Positions 7,246 through 16,632 of a stretch of DNA of 64,000 nucleotides are shown in pieces (position 1 is the first letter of the stretch; the number at the start of each line of letters is the position of its first letter). The position numbers and the translations under genes are program-made. The notes beneath the pieces are model-generated. The model ran no database searches. It was not told the origin of the DNA and saw only the letters and a program-made list of their open reading frames with translations. Source of the stretch: an uncultured Eubacterium sp. Its GTDB lineage: Bacteria > Bacillota > Clostridia > Lachnospirales > Lachnospiraceae. The DNA lies in the NCBI GenBank assembly GCA_947564835.1, contig CANOET010000002.1:1-64000 (forward strand), read 5' to 3'.

Positions 7246-8322
7246 ATGGCCGAACGAATCACCATACAAGATATCGCAGATGCACTTGGCCTTTCACGGA
7301 ATACAGTTTCCAAAGCCATCAATAATACCGGAATCCTTGCGGATGCTACACGGGAAAAGGTCTTAAAAAAAGCCATAGAAATGGGATACAAACAGTTCTC
7401 TTATGTAAATATTCCCGGCATAGGCATCCCTGCTGCAGATACTGACCGCACACTGCCATTGGAGAAAAATGAAATCGCTCTGTTTACTGCCAATTTTATC
7501 AGCAATTCACATTTTGCCTCTACCATGCTTGATAACTTTCAGCGCGGAATTTCTGACTCAGGCTATACCTTTACCATGCATCGTATACAGGAAAATGAGA
7601 TCCGGAATCTGAAACTGCCGAGCTCCTATCACGCACAAAAGACTGCAGGTATCATTTGTGTGGAAATGTTTCATAAAAAATACTGTTCCATGCTCTGCGA
7701 ACTGGATACCCCAATCCTTTTCGTAGACACTCCTGCGGCCGGTTTTGATGAACCGCTCAAGGCAGATGTGCTCTGTATGGATAATCAGTCCAATATCCAT
7801 ATTTTTGTCCATGAAATGGTAAGGCGCGGCAAAAAAAGAATCGGTTATATTGGTGACTGTATGCACTGCCAGTCATTTTTTGAGCGCTTTTTAGGATATC
7901 GAAATGCCATGTACCTGTGCGGGCTTTCCGATTTGGATGAATATTGTATCACAGGTAACAACAGTACTGTTGAAAATCCTTCCTCGAAGGATTTTCAGGA
8001 ATATCTCAAAAGCCGGATACAAAACCTGAAATCTCTTCCGGATGTCTTTATATGTGCCAATGACTTTATTGCCATAGATGTACTGTTCGTATTTAAAGAG
8101 CTTGGAATCTCTGTCCCAGGGGATGTCTGGCTATGCGGCTTTGATGATTCTCAGGAATCAAGAATTACGTCACCGACTCTGACCACGATACATATCCACA
8201 GTCAGATTATGGGATTTTCAGCAGTCCATTTACTGCTGTCCAGAATTAAGGATCCTTCTATGAACTACCGCAAAGTTTATACGGAAACAAGCCTGATCTA
8301 CAGGGAATCAACGGAAGATTAA
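7246..8322 (+). CDS. LacI family transcriptional regulator (paralogue 1)
   Basis: 358 aa with the LacI helix-turn-helix at residues 3-27 (ITIQDIADALGLSRNTVSKAIN), hinge region, and a periplasmic-binding-protein-like sensor ending in VWLCGFDDSQES and LTTIHIHSQIMG, the usual C-terminal subdomain. GTGAGAT precedes the ATG. It is strongly similar along its whole length to the regulator at 15532-16605, including the unusual recognition helix and the HCQSFFERF block, so one gene duplicated. It is not next to the sugar genes, but it shares operator-like words with them. Confidence 0.9.
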   Translation: MAERITIQDIADALGLSRNTVSKAINNTGILADATREKVLKKAIEMGYKQFSYVNIPGIGIPAADTDRTLPLEKNEIALFTANFISNSHFASTMLDNFQRGISDSGYTFTMHRIQENEIRNLKLPSSYHAQKTAGIICVEMFHKKYCSMLCELDTPILFVDTPAAGFDEPLKADVLCMDNQSNIHIFVHEMVRRGKKRIGYIGDCMHCQSFFERFLGYRNAMYLCGLSDLDEYCITGNNSTVENPSSKDFQEYLKSRIQNLKSLPDVFICANDFIAIDVLFVFKELGISVPGDVWLCGFDDSQESRITSPTLTTIHIHSQIMGFSAVHLLLSRIKDPSMNYRKVYTETSLIYRESTED

Positions 8323-8560
8323 GTTTGGCCAGCACGCAGTTTTATCCAAAAATTATTGTTTAAACAGCAGTCACTCACTCTGCTGGTGAAAAAACCTCGC
8401 GCAGCATGTTCTTGATGATTATTTTCCTGCCACATATAATGATATCAGAAAACGGCGCCGCTTCTTACACAAACAACATGAGTTGCATAGACTGACTGAT
8501 CAAAGTTGAATGATCCAGTCTGCAAAAGCAACAGCACTTACTTTGGAAGGAGCATTTATC

Positions 8561-9652
8561 ATGAAATTACAAATCGGGGAAAGACTAAAATGCCTGCGGA
8601 AAGAAAAGGGAATTACGCAAGAAGAACTTGCAGAAGTCCTCGGCGTATCATGCCAGTCTGTCTCGCGCTGGGAACTGGGTATCTGCTATCCGGATATAGA
8701 ACTGCTTCCGGAAATATCAGACTTCTTTGCGGTTACCGCAGATAAACTGCTGGGAACTGACAAACTTATTGAAAAAGATAAGGTAGAAGCTTATCTAAAC
8801 CGTTATCAGGAAGCAATCAGTCATGGAGACGTAAACCTATGCATCCAGATTGCCCGCGAAGGCGTTGACGAATTTCCAAATAATTACACACTGCTCAACA
8901 AACTGATGTACGCACTGTTCCTGTCCGGAGATGAAGATGGAAATATACCGGATTGGAAAGAAAATATGAAAAAATATGACACAGAAATCACTGCTCTCGG
9001 TGAACGTATTATGAAATACTGCCCTGAACAGGAAATTCGTCTGGAAGCCACTGCAAGACTGGCCTTTCATAACTGTGAAATGGGACGTAAAAAACAGGGA
9101 CGGACCATCTATGAAACACTTCCATCCCAGCAGTTCTGCCGGGAATCTCAAATATGGTGGGCGCTGGATGAGGATGAAAAGCTTCCTTTTTCAAGAAATT
9201 TCATCCGTCAAAGCTATGATCATTTAAGATCCGGACTTTACAATATCATTTACGGAAGACTCCTGCCGGATAAAGACCTGATCTTAATATATGAAAAAAT
9301 ATCCGCAATTGATGAAATCATCCGCGGCGAGGATGCTGCACACCCAAGGCATTATCTGGCGCAGCTTTGCTGCATGTCCGCCCGGGTTTATGCGAGGCTT
9401 GGCCGGACAGATGACGCACTGCGGCAGCTGCAGATTGCCGCAGACCATGCAGCTGCATTTGACCATTGTCCCAAAGAAGGGAAAGCGTACAGCCTGCTTC
9501 TTGGCGAAACAAACTGGAAACACACTGATTTCGAATCTGCAGATAGCAGAAGCTGCCAGGAAATCATGCGCAGCAAATGGATGGCTCATTCAGATTTTGA
9601 TGCAATCAGAGATACTTCTGCTTTTCAACAGTTGATTCAAAAATTGTCTTAG
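8561..9652 (+). CDS. XRE family transcriptional regulator with a helical C-terminal domain
   Basis: 363 aa from the ATG at 8561, which has GGAAGGAG nine bases upstream; the frame stays open further upstream but without a ribosome site. Residues 5-60 form a Cro/C1-type helix-turn-helix (LKCLRKEKGITQEELAEVLGV then CQSVSRWE), followed by PDIELLPEISDFFAVTADKLLG, the standard end of the domain. The remaining 290 residues are helical and TPR-like (YLNRYQEAISHG, ARVYARLGRTDDALRQLQIA). Such proteins sense an unknown ligand or peptide. It lies between LacI1 and GH32 and converges on GH32. Confidence 0.85.
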   Translation: MKLQIGERLKCLRKEKGITQEELAEVLGVSCQSVSRWELGICYPDIELLPEISDFFAVTADKLLGTDKLIEKDKVEAYLNRYQEAISHGDVNLCIQIAREGVDEFPNNYTLLNKLMYALFLSGDEDGNIPDWKENMKKYDTEITALGERIMKYCPEQEIRLEATARLAFHNCEMGRKKQGRTIYETLPSQQFCRESQIWWALDEDEKLPFSRNFIRQSYDHLRSGLYNIIYGRLLPDKDLILIYEKISAIDEIIRGEDAAHPRHYLAQLCCMSARVYARLGRTDDALRQLQIAADHAAAFDHCPKEGKAYSLLLGETNWKHTDFESADSRSCQEIMRSKWMAHSDFDAIRDTSAFQQLIQKLS

Positions 9653-9664
9653 CAGAATATATGC

Positions 9665-9695
9665 AAAAAAGGGCACCGCAAAAACTGCGGTGCCC
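9665..9695 (-). terminator. terminator between the XRE gene and GH32
   Basis: A perfect 10-bp stem (GGGCACCGCA / TGCGGTGCCC). On the minus strand it is followed by TTTTTT, making a good intrinsic terminator for the GH32 gene. On the plus strand it lies just after the XRE stop but lacks a strong U run, so it may work weakly in that direction. Confidence 0.85.
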
Positions 9696-9737
9696 GATAT
9701 TTACAGTATAGCGGATGCCTTACCAAAAACAACGGTA

Positions 9738-11225
9738 CTAGGACAGATCATATTTTTCTACATCAATCACCGCTTCTCCATCCGCAAAAAAGGAAATCCC
9801 GTCTGCTTCCTGCTCCGTATACATCGTTGCCGTCATCACCTGTTCCCCGTCATTGACAAATACTTCTACGCTGAAGCGGTCAAAGATCATGCGCAGCTTC
9901 AGCTCCCCGTCTCTGCTGCTCACCAGGCTTCTGCGCTGGTGGATAATGGCTCTTCTGGAACCTGAGAATTTCCGGTCAATCTTTAAGATCGATTCTGACG
10001 GGCGGAAACTCAGCGAAGTATAATACTCCTCATTCTGTGCAAAACGGACTGCAAATTTCCGGTACATCTGTTCCCTGTCTTTTGGACGGATCGTAAGCTC
10101 CATATCCGCCCTGCGGCCTTTTACCCCGTCTAAACGGACCACACCTGCCACAGTTACATTTTCATGCACCGTCTTATTTTGGCGCATTTTCAATAGCTCC
10201 CGCAGCGGCGCCTGGTACAGCCTTCCGTTCTTTATGGACAGCTCCCTCGGCAGGCTCATCTGCCCATACCACAGCGGATGTTCTGACATACGCAGGCTGC
10301 AGGTATCCCAGTTCTGCATCCAGCCGATCATCACACGCCGCCCGTCCGGTGTCAGTACTGTCTGCGGCGCATAAAAATCAATTCCGTAATCGACAGATTG
10401 ATTGCATTCCTCCGTAAAACTGTCTGTAGTTTCATCATAATCGCCGATCAGGCACAGGGTACCGTTTCCGTTGTGATACTCAAAGCCCTGCGGCATCATA
10501 TCCTGCGGGCTGGTCAAAAGCACCCATTTCCCGTCCAGTTTGAAAAAGTCCGGGCATTCCCACATCAGGCCGAAACGGTTATTGTTTGCACACAATACCT
10601 TTTTATAGTCCCAGTGAAAGCCGTTCGGGCTTGTAAACAGCAGAATCTGGCCGCTGCCGTCCGCCGGGCGGTTTCCCACGATACAGCAGTAAGTGCCGTC
10701 ATCCTTGCGCCATATTTTCGGATCGCGGAAATCAAACCTGCTGCAGCCTTCCGGCAGATTTGACTCATCCAGTACCGGGTTTTTATCGTATTTTTCGTAA
10801 TCCGTCCCGTCGCCGACCGCAAGGCACTGTGTCTGCACTTCGCTGATGCCCCCGTTTCGCTGACGTTCCCTTACCACGCCGGTATACATCAAAAGCTGCC
10901 TGCCGTCATCAAGTGCAACCGCACTCCCTGAAAAGCATCCGTCCCTGTCGTAAAACTCATCCGGAGCCAATGCCGCCGGAAGATGCTTCCAGTGCAGAAG
11001 GTCGCTGCTTACAGCATGTCCCCAATGCATCGGCCCCCACTGGGAATCGTACGGATAGTACTGGTAAAACATATGGTATTCTCCTTTATAAAATGAGAAT
11101 CCATTCGGGTCATTCATCCAGCCGGTCCTTGCCGCCAGATGGAACGCCGGTTTATCTTCCACTTTTATTAGTTTTTCTGAAGCCTCTTCATACTTACGGG
11201 CTTCCCGCAATGTCTGACTTGTCAT
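9738..11225 (-). CDS. glycoside hydrolase family 32 (sucrose/fructan beta-fructosidase)
   Basis: 495 aa. The five-bladed propeller motifs are all present: nucleophile Asp39 in WMNDPNG, the FSGSAV block, FRDPKIW (transition-state Asp) and WECPDFF (acid/base Glu), followed by a C-terminal beta-sandwich ending in FDRFSVEVFVNDGE. It hydrolyses terminal fructose from sucrose, sucrose-6-phosphate or fructo-oligosaccharides. No signal peptide is visible, so it works inside the cell on imported sugar. AAGGAG precedes the ATG. It has its own promoter and operator and lies directly downstream of the ABC importer genes. Whether the substrate is sucrose or short fructans cannot be told from sequence alone. 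Confidence 0.92.
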   Translation of the reverse strand: MTSQTLREARKYEEASEKLIKVEDKPAFHLAARTGWMNDPNGFSFYKGEYHMFYQYYPYDSQWGPMHWGHAVSSDLLHWKHLPAALAPDEFYDRDGCFSGSAVALDDGRQLLMYTGVVRERQRNGGISEVQTQCLAVGDGTDYEKYDKNPVLDESNLPEGCSRFDFRDPKIWRKDDGTYCCIVGNRPADGSGQILLFTSPNGFHWDYKKVLCANNNRFGLMWECPDFFKLDGKWVLLTSPQDMMPQGFEYHNGNGTLCLIGDYDETTDSFTEECNQSVDYGIDFYAPQTVLTPDGRRVMIGWMQNWDTCSLRMSEHPLWYGQMSLPRELSIKNGRLYQAPLRELLKMRQNKTVHENVTVAGVVRLDGVKGRRADMELTIRPKDREQMYRKFAVRFAQNEEYYTSLSFRPSESILKIDRKFSGSRRAIIHQRRSLVSSRDGELKLRMIFDRFSVEVFVNDGEQVMTATMYTEQEADGISFFADGEAVIDVEKYDLS

Positions 11226-11255
11226 GCTTGTCTCCTTATATTTTTTTGTTTCATA

Positions 11256-11284
11256 ATCATACTATATTCACGCAAAACAGACAA
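11256..11284 (-). promoter_or_regulatory. GH32 promoter
   Basis: On the minus strand TTGTCT (11279-11284), 17 bases, TATGAT (11256-11261). The palindrome at 11272-11294 covers the -35 element, as expected for repression by a LacI-type protein. Confidence 0.7.
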
Positions 11285-11294
11285 CACGTTTTGC
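11272..11294. promoter_or_regulatory. operator palindrome at the GH32 promoter
   Basis: GCAAAAC-N9-GTTTTGC is a perfect 7-bp inverted repeat overlapping the -35 box. The half-site TTTTGC matches the repeated TTTGCA words at 15228-15268 and 15482-15506, so the same LacI paralogue(s) probably bind all three places. Confidence 0.65.
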
Positions 11295-11302
11295 ATGGTT
11301 TT

Positions 11303-11360
11303 AAAAAAGCTGCCGCATTAAGCAAGAAGGAAATCTTTCGCCTTTTCTTAATACGGCAGC
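11303..11360 (-). terminator. intrinsic terminator after the solute-binding protein gene
   Basis: A long stem of about 20 bp (CCTTTTCTTAATACGGCAGC pairing with 11309-11330), read on the minus strand, is followed by TTTTTT. It separates the importer operon from GH32, which explains why GH32 has a promoter of its own. Confidence 0.85.
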
Positions 11361-11453
11361 ATGCCAGGGGCATTCCTATACCCGGATCTTGTTTCTATTT
11401 ACAAATGTATCGTTTTTTTGACGCAAACAGCAGCGCGACTGATATCGCAAGCG

Positions 11454-13241
11454 CTATTCTGCGTCTATACCTGTACCGGCTGCGTCCCCGTCTGCATTGG
11501 AATCTGAAGCCGCATCTGCGCCAGCTTGTGCATCTGCATTGGAATCCGAAGCTGCACCTGCGCCGTCTTCTGCATAATAAGCATCCAGATATTTCTGGAA
11601 AATCGCAAGGAGGTCATTCAGCTTATAAGCATCCAGATCCTTGAGATACTGATCCCAGTCCGCATCCGTAAAGCCATTCATAATCCAGTCTGATTTCTTT
11701 GCATTGATCAGTTTAGTAATGTCAGCCTGCAGATTGGAAACTTGCTCCGTATCCTCCCTGCTCATAAACACGTTTGGATATACATATTTCTTATTCATAT
11801 CCGGCGTATAAAGTTCCTTGATCCAGTCCAGGCGGTACTGCGCGTCATCCGGGCAGGTCACATACACGCCGTAATATTCATCCAGAACTGCCAGCGGGCC
11901 TGCTACGTTTTCCGCCTCACGCACTTCTACCGGAGACGCGTCGCCCAGCGGGGCATGCTGGAGCATGTCTTCGCCGTTTTCATTTTTTCCAAGCTCGAAA
12001 ATGTCAAATTCGTCATCCTCTCCGTAGGTGCCCCAGTTGTTCTGCGGGGACTGGAACGGGTCATACATCTGATCGATCCATGCGCACACCAGCGCCGGAT
12101 TTTTCGCAATGGAAGTCACGACGCAGCGGCCGCGGTCATATCCGCTTGTATAAGAGCCGTTCGCCGCCGTGATGTTTCTTGTATCAGCGGTCAGCGCCGG
12201 CAGTGGCGTCCAGTCTTTCACATTGTCAATGTTTCCAACGTCCCAAGTAAAGCATACGCCGTAACGGCCGGATTTTCCTTTGGACACATACGTAGACCAT
12301 TCCTGCGTAAACGCTTCTGGATCAATCAGGCCTTCCTCATACAGCTTGTGCAGCCATGCGATGCCGTCTTTGAATCCTTGCTGCGTTGCAGAGCAAATGA
12401 CTTTCAAATCATCTGTAACCGCAATATGCCTGCCCGTGTCCGCGTCGCCGTAGCCTTCTCCAAAGCCGTTTATAAGAATGCACGGATCCTCGCCTCCATT
12501 CAAAATGCAGGACATCGGAATAATGCTTCCATCGATGTTAAACTCCGCCTGCAGCTTGGAAGCGTTATCACGGAACGCCATCAGCGTCTTTTCAAACTCC
12601 TCTACCGTTTCCGGCATTTTCAGCCCGAGGAAATCCAGCCATTTCTTATTAATAAAACTCATGCTGCCGACGGTTTGGATGGCTGTTTTTTCAGAGCCCA
12701 GCTGCTCAATCCATGGAAACGCCCAAATATGCCCATTGGTGTCTGTACTCATCGTCCTGTATTCCGGAAATTTGTCAAATACCGCTTTCAGATTCGGCAT
12801 ATATTTATCAATGTATCCTTCCAGCGGAATGATAACACCCTGCTCGCCGTATTTGAGCAAATCGCTGTCGCCGAAGCCCGCAGTAAAGACAAAATCAGTC
12901 AGGGAACTCTTATTCGCCATAGCCAGCGTAATCTTGTCACCCCACTGGTCCCCCTGGATTGCCGTCCACTTAATCTCTACATTGGTCTTTTCCTGCAGAC
13001 GTTTAAAAATCGTCCGGTTATTTGGTTCGGATTCCGTATTTGCCGGATAGCTGATCATACCGGTAAGCGTTGCTTTTTCCTTCAGCGGAAATTCCAGATC
13101 CGCAGTATCTACTTCCTGTACCTCTCCGCTCTTAGGCGCTTTTGAGCCGCCTCCGCTGCTGCCGCATCCTGCAGCTGTTACTATCATACCGGCTGCCAGC
13201 GTCACTGCCAGTACGCGCTTCATAATTTGATGATACTTCAT
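11454..13241 (-). CDS. extracellular solute-binding lipoprotein of a sugar ABC importer
   Basis: 595 aa. The N-terminus is a lipoprotein signal (basic MKYHQIMKR, hydrophobic core, lipobox VTAAGC with Cys26), so the protein is anchored outside the membrane. Length and features such as the WAFPWIEQLG segment fit the large LplA-type binding proteins that partner LplB/YtcP permeases. The C-terminal tail is a low-complexity repeat (ASDSNAD twice, Ala/Gly/Asp rich) encoded by near-duplicated DNA at about 11470-11570. It is third in the operon after two permeases. No ATPase gene is present, so a shared MsmK-like ATPase elsewhere probably powers the importer. The substrate is likely the sugar cleaved by GH32. 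Confidence 0.9.
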   Translation of the reverse strand: MKYHQIMKRVLAVTLAAGMIVTAAGCGSSGGGSKAPKSGEVQEVDTADLEFPLKEKATLTGMISYPANTESEPNNRTIFKRLQEKTNVEIKWTAIQGDQWGDKITLAMANKSSLTDFVFTAGFGDSDLLKYGEQGVIIPLEGYIDKYMPNLKAVFDKFPEYRTMSTDTNGHIWAFPWIEQLGSEKTAIQTVGSMSFINKKWLDFLGLKMPETVEEFEKTLMAFRDNASKLQAEFNIDGSIIPMSCILNGGEDPCILINGFGEGYGDADTGRHIAVTDDLKVICSATQQGFKDGIAWLHKLYEEGLIDPEAFTQEWSTYVSKGKSGRYGVCFTWDVGNIDNVKDWTPLPALTADTRNITAANGSYTSGYDRGRCVVTSIAKNPALVCAWIDQMYDPFQSPQNNWGTYGEDDEFDIFELGKNENGEDMLQHAPLGDASPVEVREAENVAGPLAVLDEYYGVYVTCPDDAQYRLDWIKELYTPDMNKKYVYPNVFMSREDTEQVSNLQADITKLINAKKSDWIMNGFTDADWDQYLKDLDAYKLNDLLAIFQKYLDAYYAEDGAGAASDSNADAQAGADAASDSNADGDAAGTGIDAE

Positions 13242-13317
13242 AATTTGTCCCCTTTCCTAATCTTTTCTTTTTCTATACCAAATCCTCTTATTACGAACTG
13301 CATGAAGCCTCAACATG

Positions 13318-14217
13318 TTAGCCCTTTACAGAACCCGCCATAATACCGGCGTCAAAATATTTTTGGAAGAACGGATACATCACTAACAACGGCAGACTGG
13401 AAATAATGATCGTGGCATATTTCAAAAGCTCTGCCAGCTGCGCGCGTTCCGCCGTACTTTGCATATCAGCGATCATGCCGGACTCTGGCTGGTTCTGAAT
13501 CAGGATCGAACGGAGCACCAGCTGCAGCGGCTGTTTCGCTGAATCGTTCAGATAAATCATCGCATCAAAATAGCTGTTCCACATCGCAACGAACTGCCAC
13601 AATGCCAGCACTGCGATAACGGGCGTACATACCGGAATCAGGATCTTGAAGTAATACGTGATCTCATTCGCTCCGTCTACTTCTGCAGCTTCCTGCAGTT
13701 CTCCCGGAATGCCCTGATAATAAGTACGCGCTATGATCATATTCCATACGCTGAACGCCCCCGGAAGGATGACCGCCCACATGCTGTCTAACAGTCCCAA
13801 ATTGCTGATCAGCAAGTAAGTCGGGATTAGCCCCCCCCCAAAAAACATCGTGATTACAAAAATCGTATTAAAAATTCCTTTTCCTTTAAAATCTGCCCTA
13901 GACATCGGATATGCTGCCAGAAGCGTGATAAATACAGATACTACAGTAAATACAACCGAATAGATGACCGCGTTTTTAAAACCAACCCAGATCTGTGCGT
14001 TGGACATAACCCTCTGGTACGCTGTTAGTGTCCATTTTTCAAAATCAAACGTAATACCCTTATTCTGCAGCGTGATTGGATCCATAAAAGACGCTACAAT
14101 GATATAAATCATAGGAATGATAATGGCAACAACAAACAGGCCGAGCAGAATATATCCGGTTATGAGCAATGCCTTATCCTGTACGGAATATCTGGCAAAT
14201 CTGCTTTTCTTTTTCAT
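13318..14217 (-). CDS. carbohydrate ABC transporter permease (YtcP/LplC type)
   Basis: 299 aa integral membrane protein with six predicted helices. The EAA loop that docks the ATPase is seen as ELQEAAEVDGANEITYYFKILIP. The ending QKYFDAGIMAGSVKG is typical of the LplC/YtcP subfamily. AGGAGG lies seven bases before the ATG. It follows the other permease by 11 bp. A C9 run (13832-13840) encodes part of FFGGGLIPTYL and the frame is intact. Confidence 0.92.
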   Translation of the reverse strand: MKKKSRFARYSVQDKALLITGYILLGLFVVAIIIPMIYIIVASFMDPITLQNKGITFDFEKWTLTAYQRVMSNAQIWVGFKNAVIYSVVFTVVSVFITLLAAYPMSRADFKGKGIFNTIFVITMFFGGGLIPTYLLISNLGLLDSMWAVILPGAFSVWNMIIARTYYQGIPGELQEAAEVDGANEITYYFKILIPVCTPVIAVLALWQFVAMWNSYFDAMIYLNDSAKQPLQLVLRSILIQNQPESGMIADMQSTAERAQLAELLKYATIIISSLPLLVMYPFFQKYFDAGIMAGSVKG

Positions 14218-14228
14218 TTCGCCCCTCC

Positions 14229-15179
14229 TTATAATCCCTTGCCGTCATTCATCTTTTCGACGATCTTGTTTACAGAAATCAGCAGTATAACGTTAATCAC
14301 TGTATTGAACAAACCTACTGCCGTTGAGAAACTGTAATCCCCGTCTAAAAGACCTTTTTTGTACACATAAGTAGCAATAATTTCTGATGTGCCCATATTC
14401 AGATCGGTCTGCAGTGCATAAGCTTTTTCAAAACCGATACTCATGATATTACCTGCCTGCAGGATAAACTGGATCACTACCATATCCTTGATCGCCGGCC
14501 ATTCTACCGCCTTGATCTGCTGTAAAATATTCGCACCGTCGATCAGGGCTGCTTCTTTCAGCTCTTGGCTGGCATTTGACAAAGAAGCCGTGTACATAAT
14601 GGACGCCCAGCCTGCACCCTGCCAGATACCGCTGGCAATGTAAATCGTACGGAAAGCCTCCGGCATCGTCATAAAGTTGATCTGGCTTCCCAGCAGCATA
14701 TTAATCGGGCCTGTCACTGATAAGAGGATTCTTACAATACCGCACAATACGATAACGGAGATAAAGTTCGGCATGTAAAGGACAAGCTGTATTTTCTGCT
14801 TCAACCCCTTACTCTCGATCCGGTTTAGTAAAAAAGCGAGCAGGATTGGCACAGGAAATCCCCATAAAAGTCCATAAATACTCAGCTTTAATGTGTTAGC
14901 CAGATACGTCAGAAAGTCAGGTGAGGATAAAAATCTCTGAAAATACCTAAATCCTACCCATTCACTGCCAAGAATACCCGCAAACGGATTGTAATCCTGG
15001 AATGCAATTGCGATGCCGCCCATTGGGATATACTTAAAAATAATCGTAAGTGCCAAGGCCGGCAGCAGGAAGATCACATATAACTGCCAGTGCTGTGCAA
15101 CATAAAGCAATACATTATGCGATCCGCCCTGCCCTGTGTTCTGTTTCTGTGCGGAAACAGCTGTTCCATTTGTTTTCAT
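14229..15179 (-). CDS. carbohydrate ABC transporter permease (LplB type)
   Basis: 316 aa, six membrane helices, with QLYVIFLLPALALTIIFKYIPMGG near the N-terminus (a hallmark of LplB proteins) and the EAA loop ELKEAALIDGANILQQIKAVEWP. The first 20 residues are a polar cytoplasmic extension. AGGAGG precedes the ATG. It is the first gene of the importer operon, driven by the promoter at 15289-15317 and divergent from the second lacI gene. Confidence 0.92.
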   Translation of the reverse strand: MKTNGTAVSAQKQNTGQGGSHNVLLYVAQHWQLYVIFLLPALALTIIFKYIPMGGIAIAFQDYNPFAGILGSEWVGFRYFQRFLSSPDFLTYLANTLKLSIYGLLWGFPVPILLAFLLNRIESKGLKQKIQLVLYMPNFISVIVLCGIVRILLSVTGPINMLLGSQINFMTMPEAFRTIYIASGIWQGAGWASIMYTASLSNASQELKEAALIDGANILQQIKAVEWPAIKDMVVIQFILQAGNIMSIGFEKAYALQTDLNMGTSEIIATYVYKKGLLDGDYSFSTAVGLFNTVINVILLISVNKIVEKMNDGKGL

Positions 15180-15227
15180 AATTTCCTCCTTTCTTTTTAA
15201 AACCTTTCCGGCATCCTCACATCTGCC

Positions 15228-15268
15228 TTTTGCAAAAATGTTACATTTGCATTGTGCATTTGCAAAAC
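15228..15268. promoter_or_regulatory. operator cluster in the importer leader
   Basis: The palindrome TTTTGCAAAA (15228-15237) and two further TTTGCA words (CATTTGCATTGTGCATTTGCAAAAC) lie between the importer transcription start and the permease start codon. This position, downstream of the promoter, fits roadblock or looping repression by a LacI protein. Confidence 0.6.
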
Positions 15269-15288
15269 TGCGTTTCAGATTTGTTATT

Positions 15289-15317
15289 ATTATACCAGAA
15301 TTTCAATACTTCGTCAA
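15289..15317 (-). promoter_or_regulatory. promoter of the importer operon
   Basis: On the minus strand TTGACG (15312-15317), 17 bases, TATAAT (15289-15294). It is divergent from the lacI2 promoter about 130 bp away, with operator-like palindromes on both sides. Confidence 0.8.
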
Positions 15318-15442
15318 TCCATTTTTTGTCATTTGCACCTTCACTCTCGTACATTTAGTAGTTTTCTATAAAAAAACGCACAAAAAATTGTGAAATATTC
15401 CAACTTGATTTTAACAAATTTATAATTTTTGCTATTTTACAT

Positions 15443-15472
15443 TTGACAAATCCGTTTTATACATTATATAAT
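15443..15472 (+). promoter_or_regulatory. promoter of the second lacI gene
   Basis: TTGACA (15443-15448), 18 bases, TATAAT (15467-15472). An operator palindrome begins ten bases after the -10 box, which suggests autoregulation. Confidence 0.8.
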
Positions 15473-15481
15473 AGAAACAGG

Positions 15482-15506
15482 ATTTGCATACTGAAAATAT
15501 GCAAAT
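15482..15506. promoter_or_regulatory. LacI-type operator ahead of the second lacI gene
   Basis: ATTTGCATA-N7-TATGCAAAT, a perfect 9-bp inverted repeat placed over the expected transcription start. Its TTTGCA core is shared with the importer and GH32 sites. Confidence 0.7.
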
Positions 15507-15531
15507 AACAAATTTATAAAAGGAGGAACTT

Positions 15532-16605
15532 ATGGCATCAAAAGTTACCATACAGGATATTGCGGATGCACTGGGCATTTCCAGAAATACAGTTTCAAAA
15601 GCGATCAACAATACCGGCATACTTGCAGATACGACCAAGGAAAAAGTCATTCATAAAGCCATTGAAATGGGATACAAACAGTTTTCCTATGCAAATGTCC
15701 CTTATCATACAAAACCTGCCCCAATAACTGTTTCTGTAGGAAACCGCAAGATTGCCTTATTTACCACATGCTTTTTAGGAAACCTGCATTTTTCTTCATC
15801 GATGCTTGATAAGTTTTATCTGGAAATGTCCCAGTTGGGATACAGCCTTACGATGCACATGGTCAGCGTCAGCGAGGTCAGCAGCATGCAGCTTCCCGCA
15901 TCTTTCCATAAAGAAGACACCGCCGCCATCATATGCTTTGAAATGTTTGATCCGGCATACAGCAGGATGATCTGCGGCCTTGATATCCCTGTTCTCTTTG
16001 TCGACTCACCAGTGGAGGGGCTTGCAGACCCTTTAAAAGCAGACCGGCTGTACATGGAGAATACTTCCAGTATCTTTATTTTGGTTAACGAAATGGTCCG
16101 CAGAAACAAATCACGCATCGGCTTTATCGGTGAATACCTGCACTGCCAGTCGTTTTTTGAGCGCTATACCGCTTACCGGAACGCCATGTACATGCTCAGC
16201 CTCCCCTGCCTGGACAAATACTGCATGATTGAAAACAAAAAACAGCCGGAGCCGCCTTCTTCGGATGACTACCGTGAATATCTGCTGGGACAGTTCCAGC
16301 AGCTGGATACCCTTCCGGACGTATTTATCTGCGCAAACGACTTCGTAGCTATCGACGTATTGCATGTCTTTCAGAGCCTGCACATTTCTGTTCCGGAAGA
16401 TGTATATTTATGTGGCTTTGATGATTCACCAGAAGCAAAAGTGCTTTCACCGTCTCTGACTACCGTCCACATCCACAGTCAGATTATGGGAATTACCGCT
16501 ACACGCATGCTTATGTCCCGCATTAAGGAGCCGTCTTTAAACTACCGCACCGTCTACACAGAAACAAGTCCGGTCTTTCGGCATTCTACTAATGACGGCA
16601 TATAA
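15532..16605 (+). CDS. LacI family regulator of the sugar locus (paralogue 2)
   Basis: 357 aa. The helix-turn-helix (VTIQDIADALGISRNTVSKAIN) and the sensor domain ending in LCGFDDSPEAKVLSPSLTTVHIH are intact. AGGAGG precedes the ATG. It diverges from the importer operon and is followed by YesL and an anchored protein in the same direction, so it is the likely local repressor. It is very similar to the 7246-8322 protein, even in the AFMGYKQFSY-like hinge (EMGYKQFSY), so the two may recognise the same operators. Confidence 0.92.
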   Translation: MASKVTIQDIADALGISRNTVSKAINNTGILADTTKEKVIHKAIEMGYKQFSYANVPYHTKPAPITVSVGNRKIALFTTCFLGNLHFSSSMLDKFYLEMSQLGYSLTMHMVSVSEVSSMQLPASFHKEDTAAIICFEMFDPAYSRMICGLDIPVLFVDSPVEGLADPLKADRLYMENTSSIFILVNEMVRRNKSRIGFIGEYLHCQSFFERYTAYRNAMYMLSLPCLDKYCMIENKKQPEPPSSDDYREYLLGQFQQLDTLPDVFICANDFVAIDVLHVFQSLHISVPEDVYLCGFDDSPEAKVLSPSLTTVHIHSQIMGITATRMLMSRIKEPSLNYRTVYTETSPVFRHSTNDGI

Positions 16606-16632
16606 AACCATATTTTCATAAGGAGGATCATT

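Noticed and set aside
11742..13145. 467-codon plus-strand frame
   Set aside because: It is antisense to the solute-binding lipoprotein gene, which has a lipobox, Shine-Dalgarno site and operon context. The plus frame has none.
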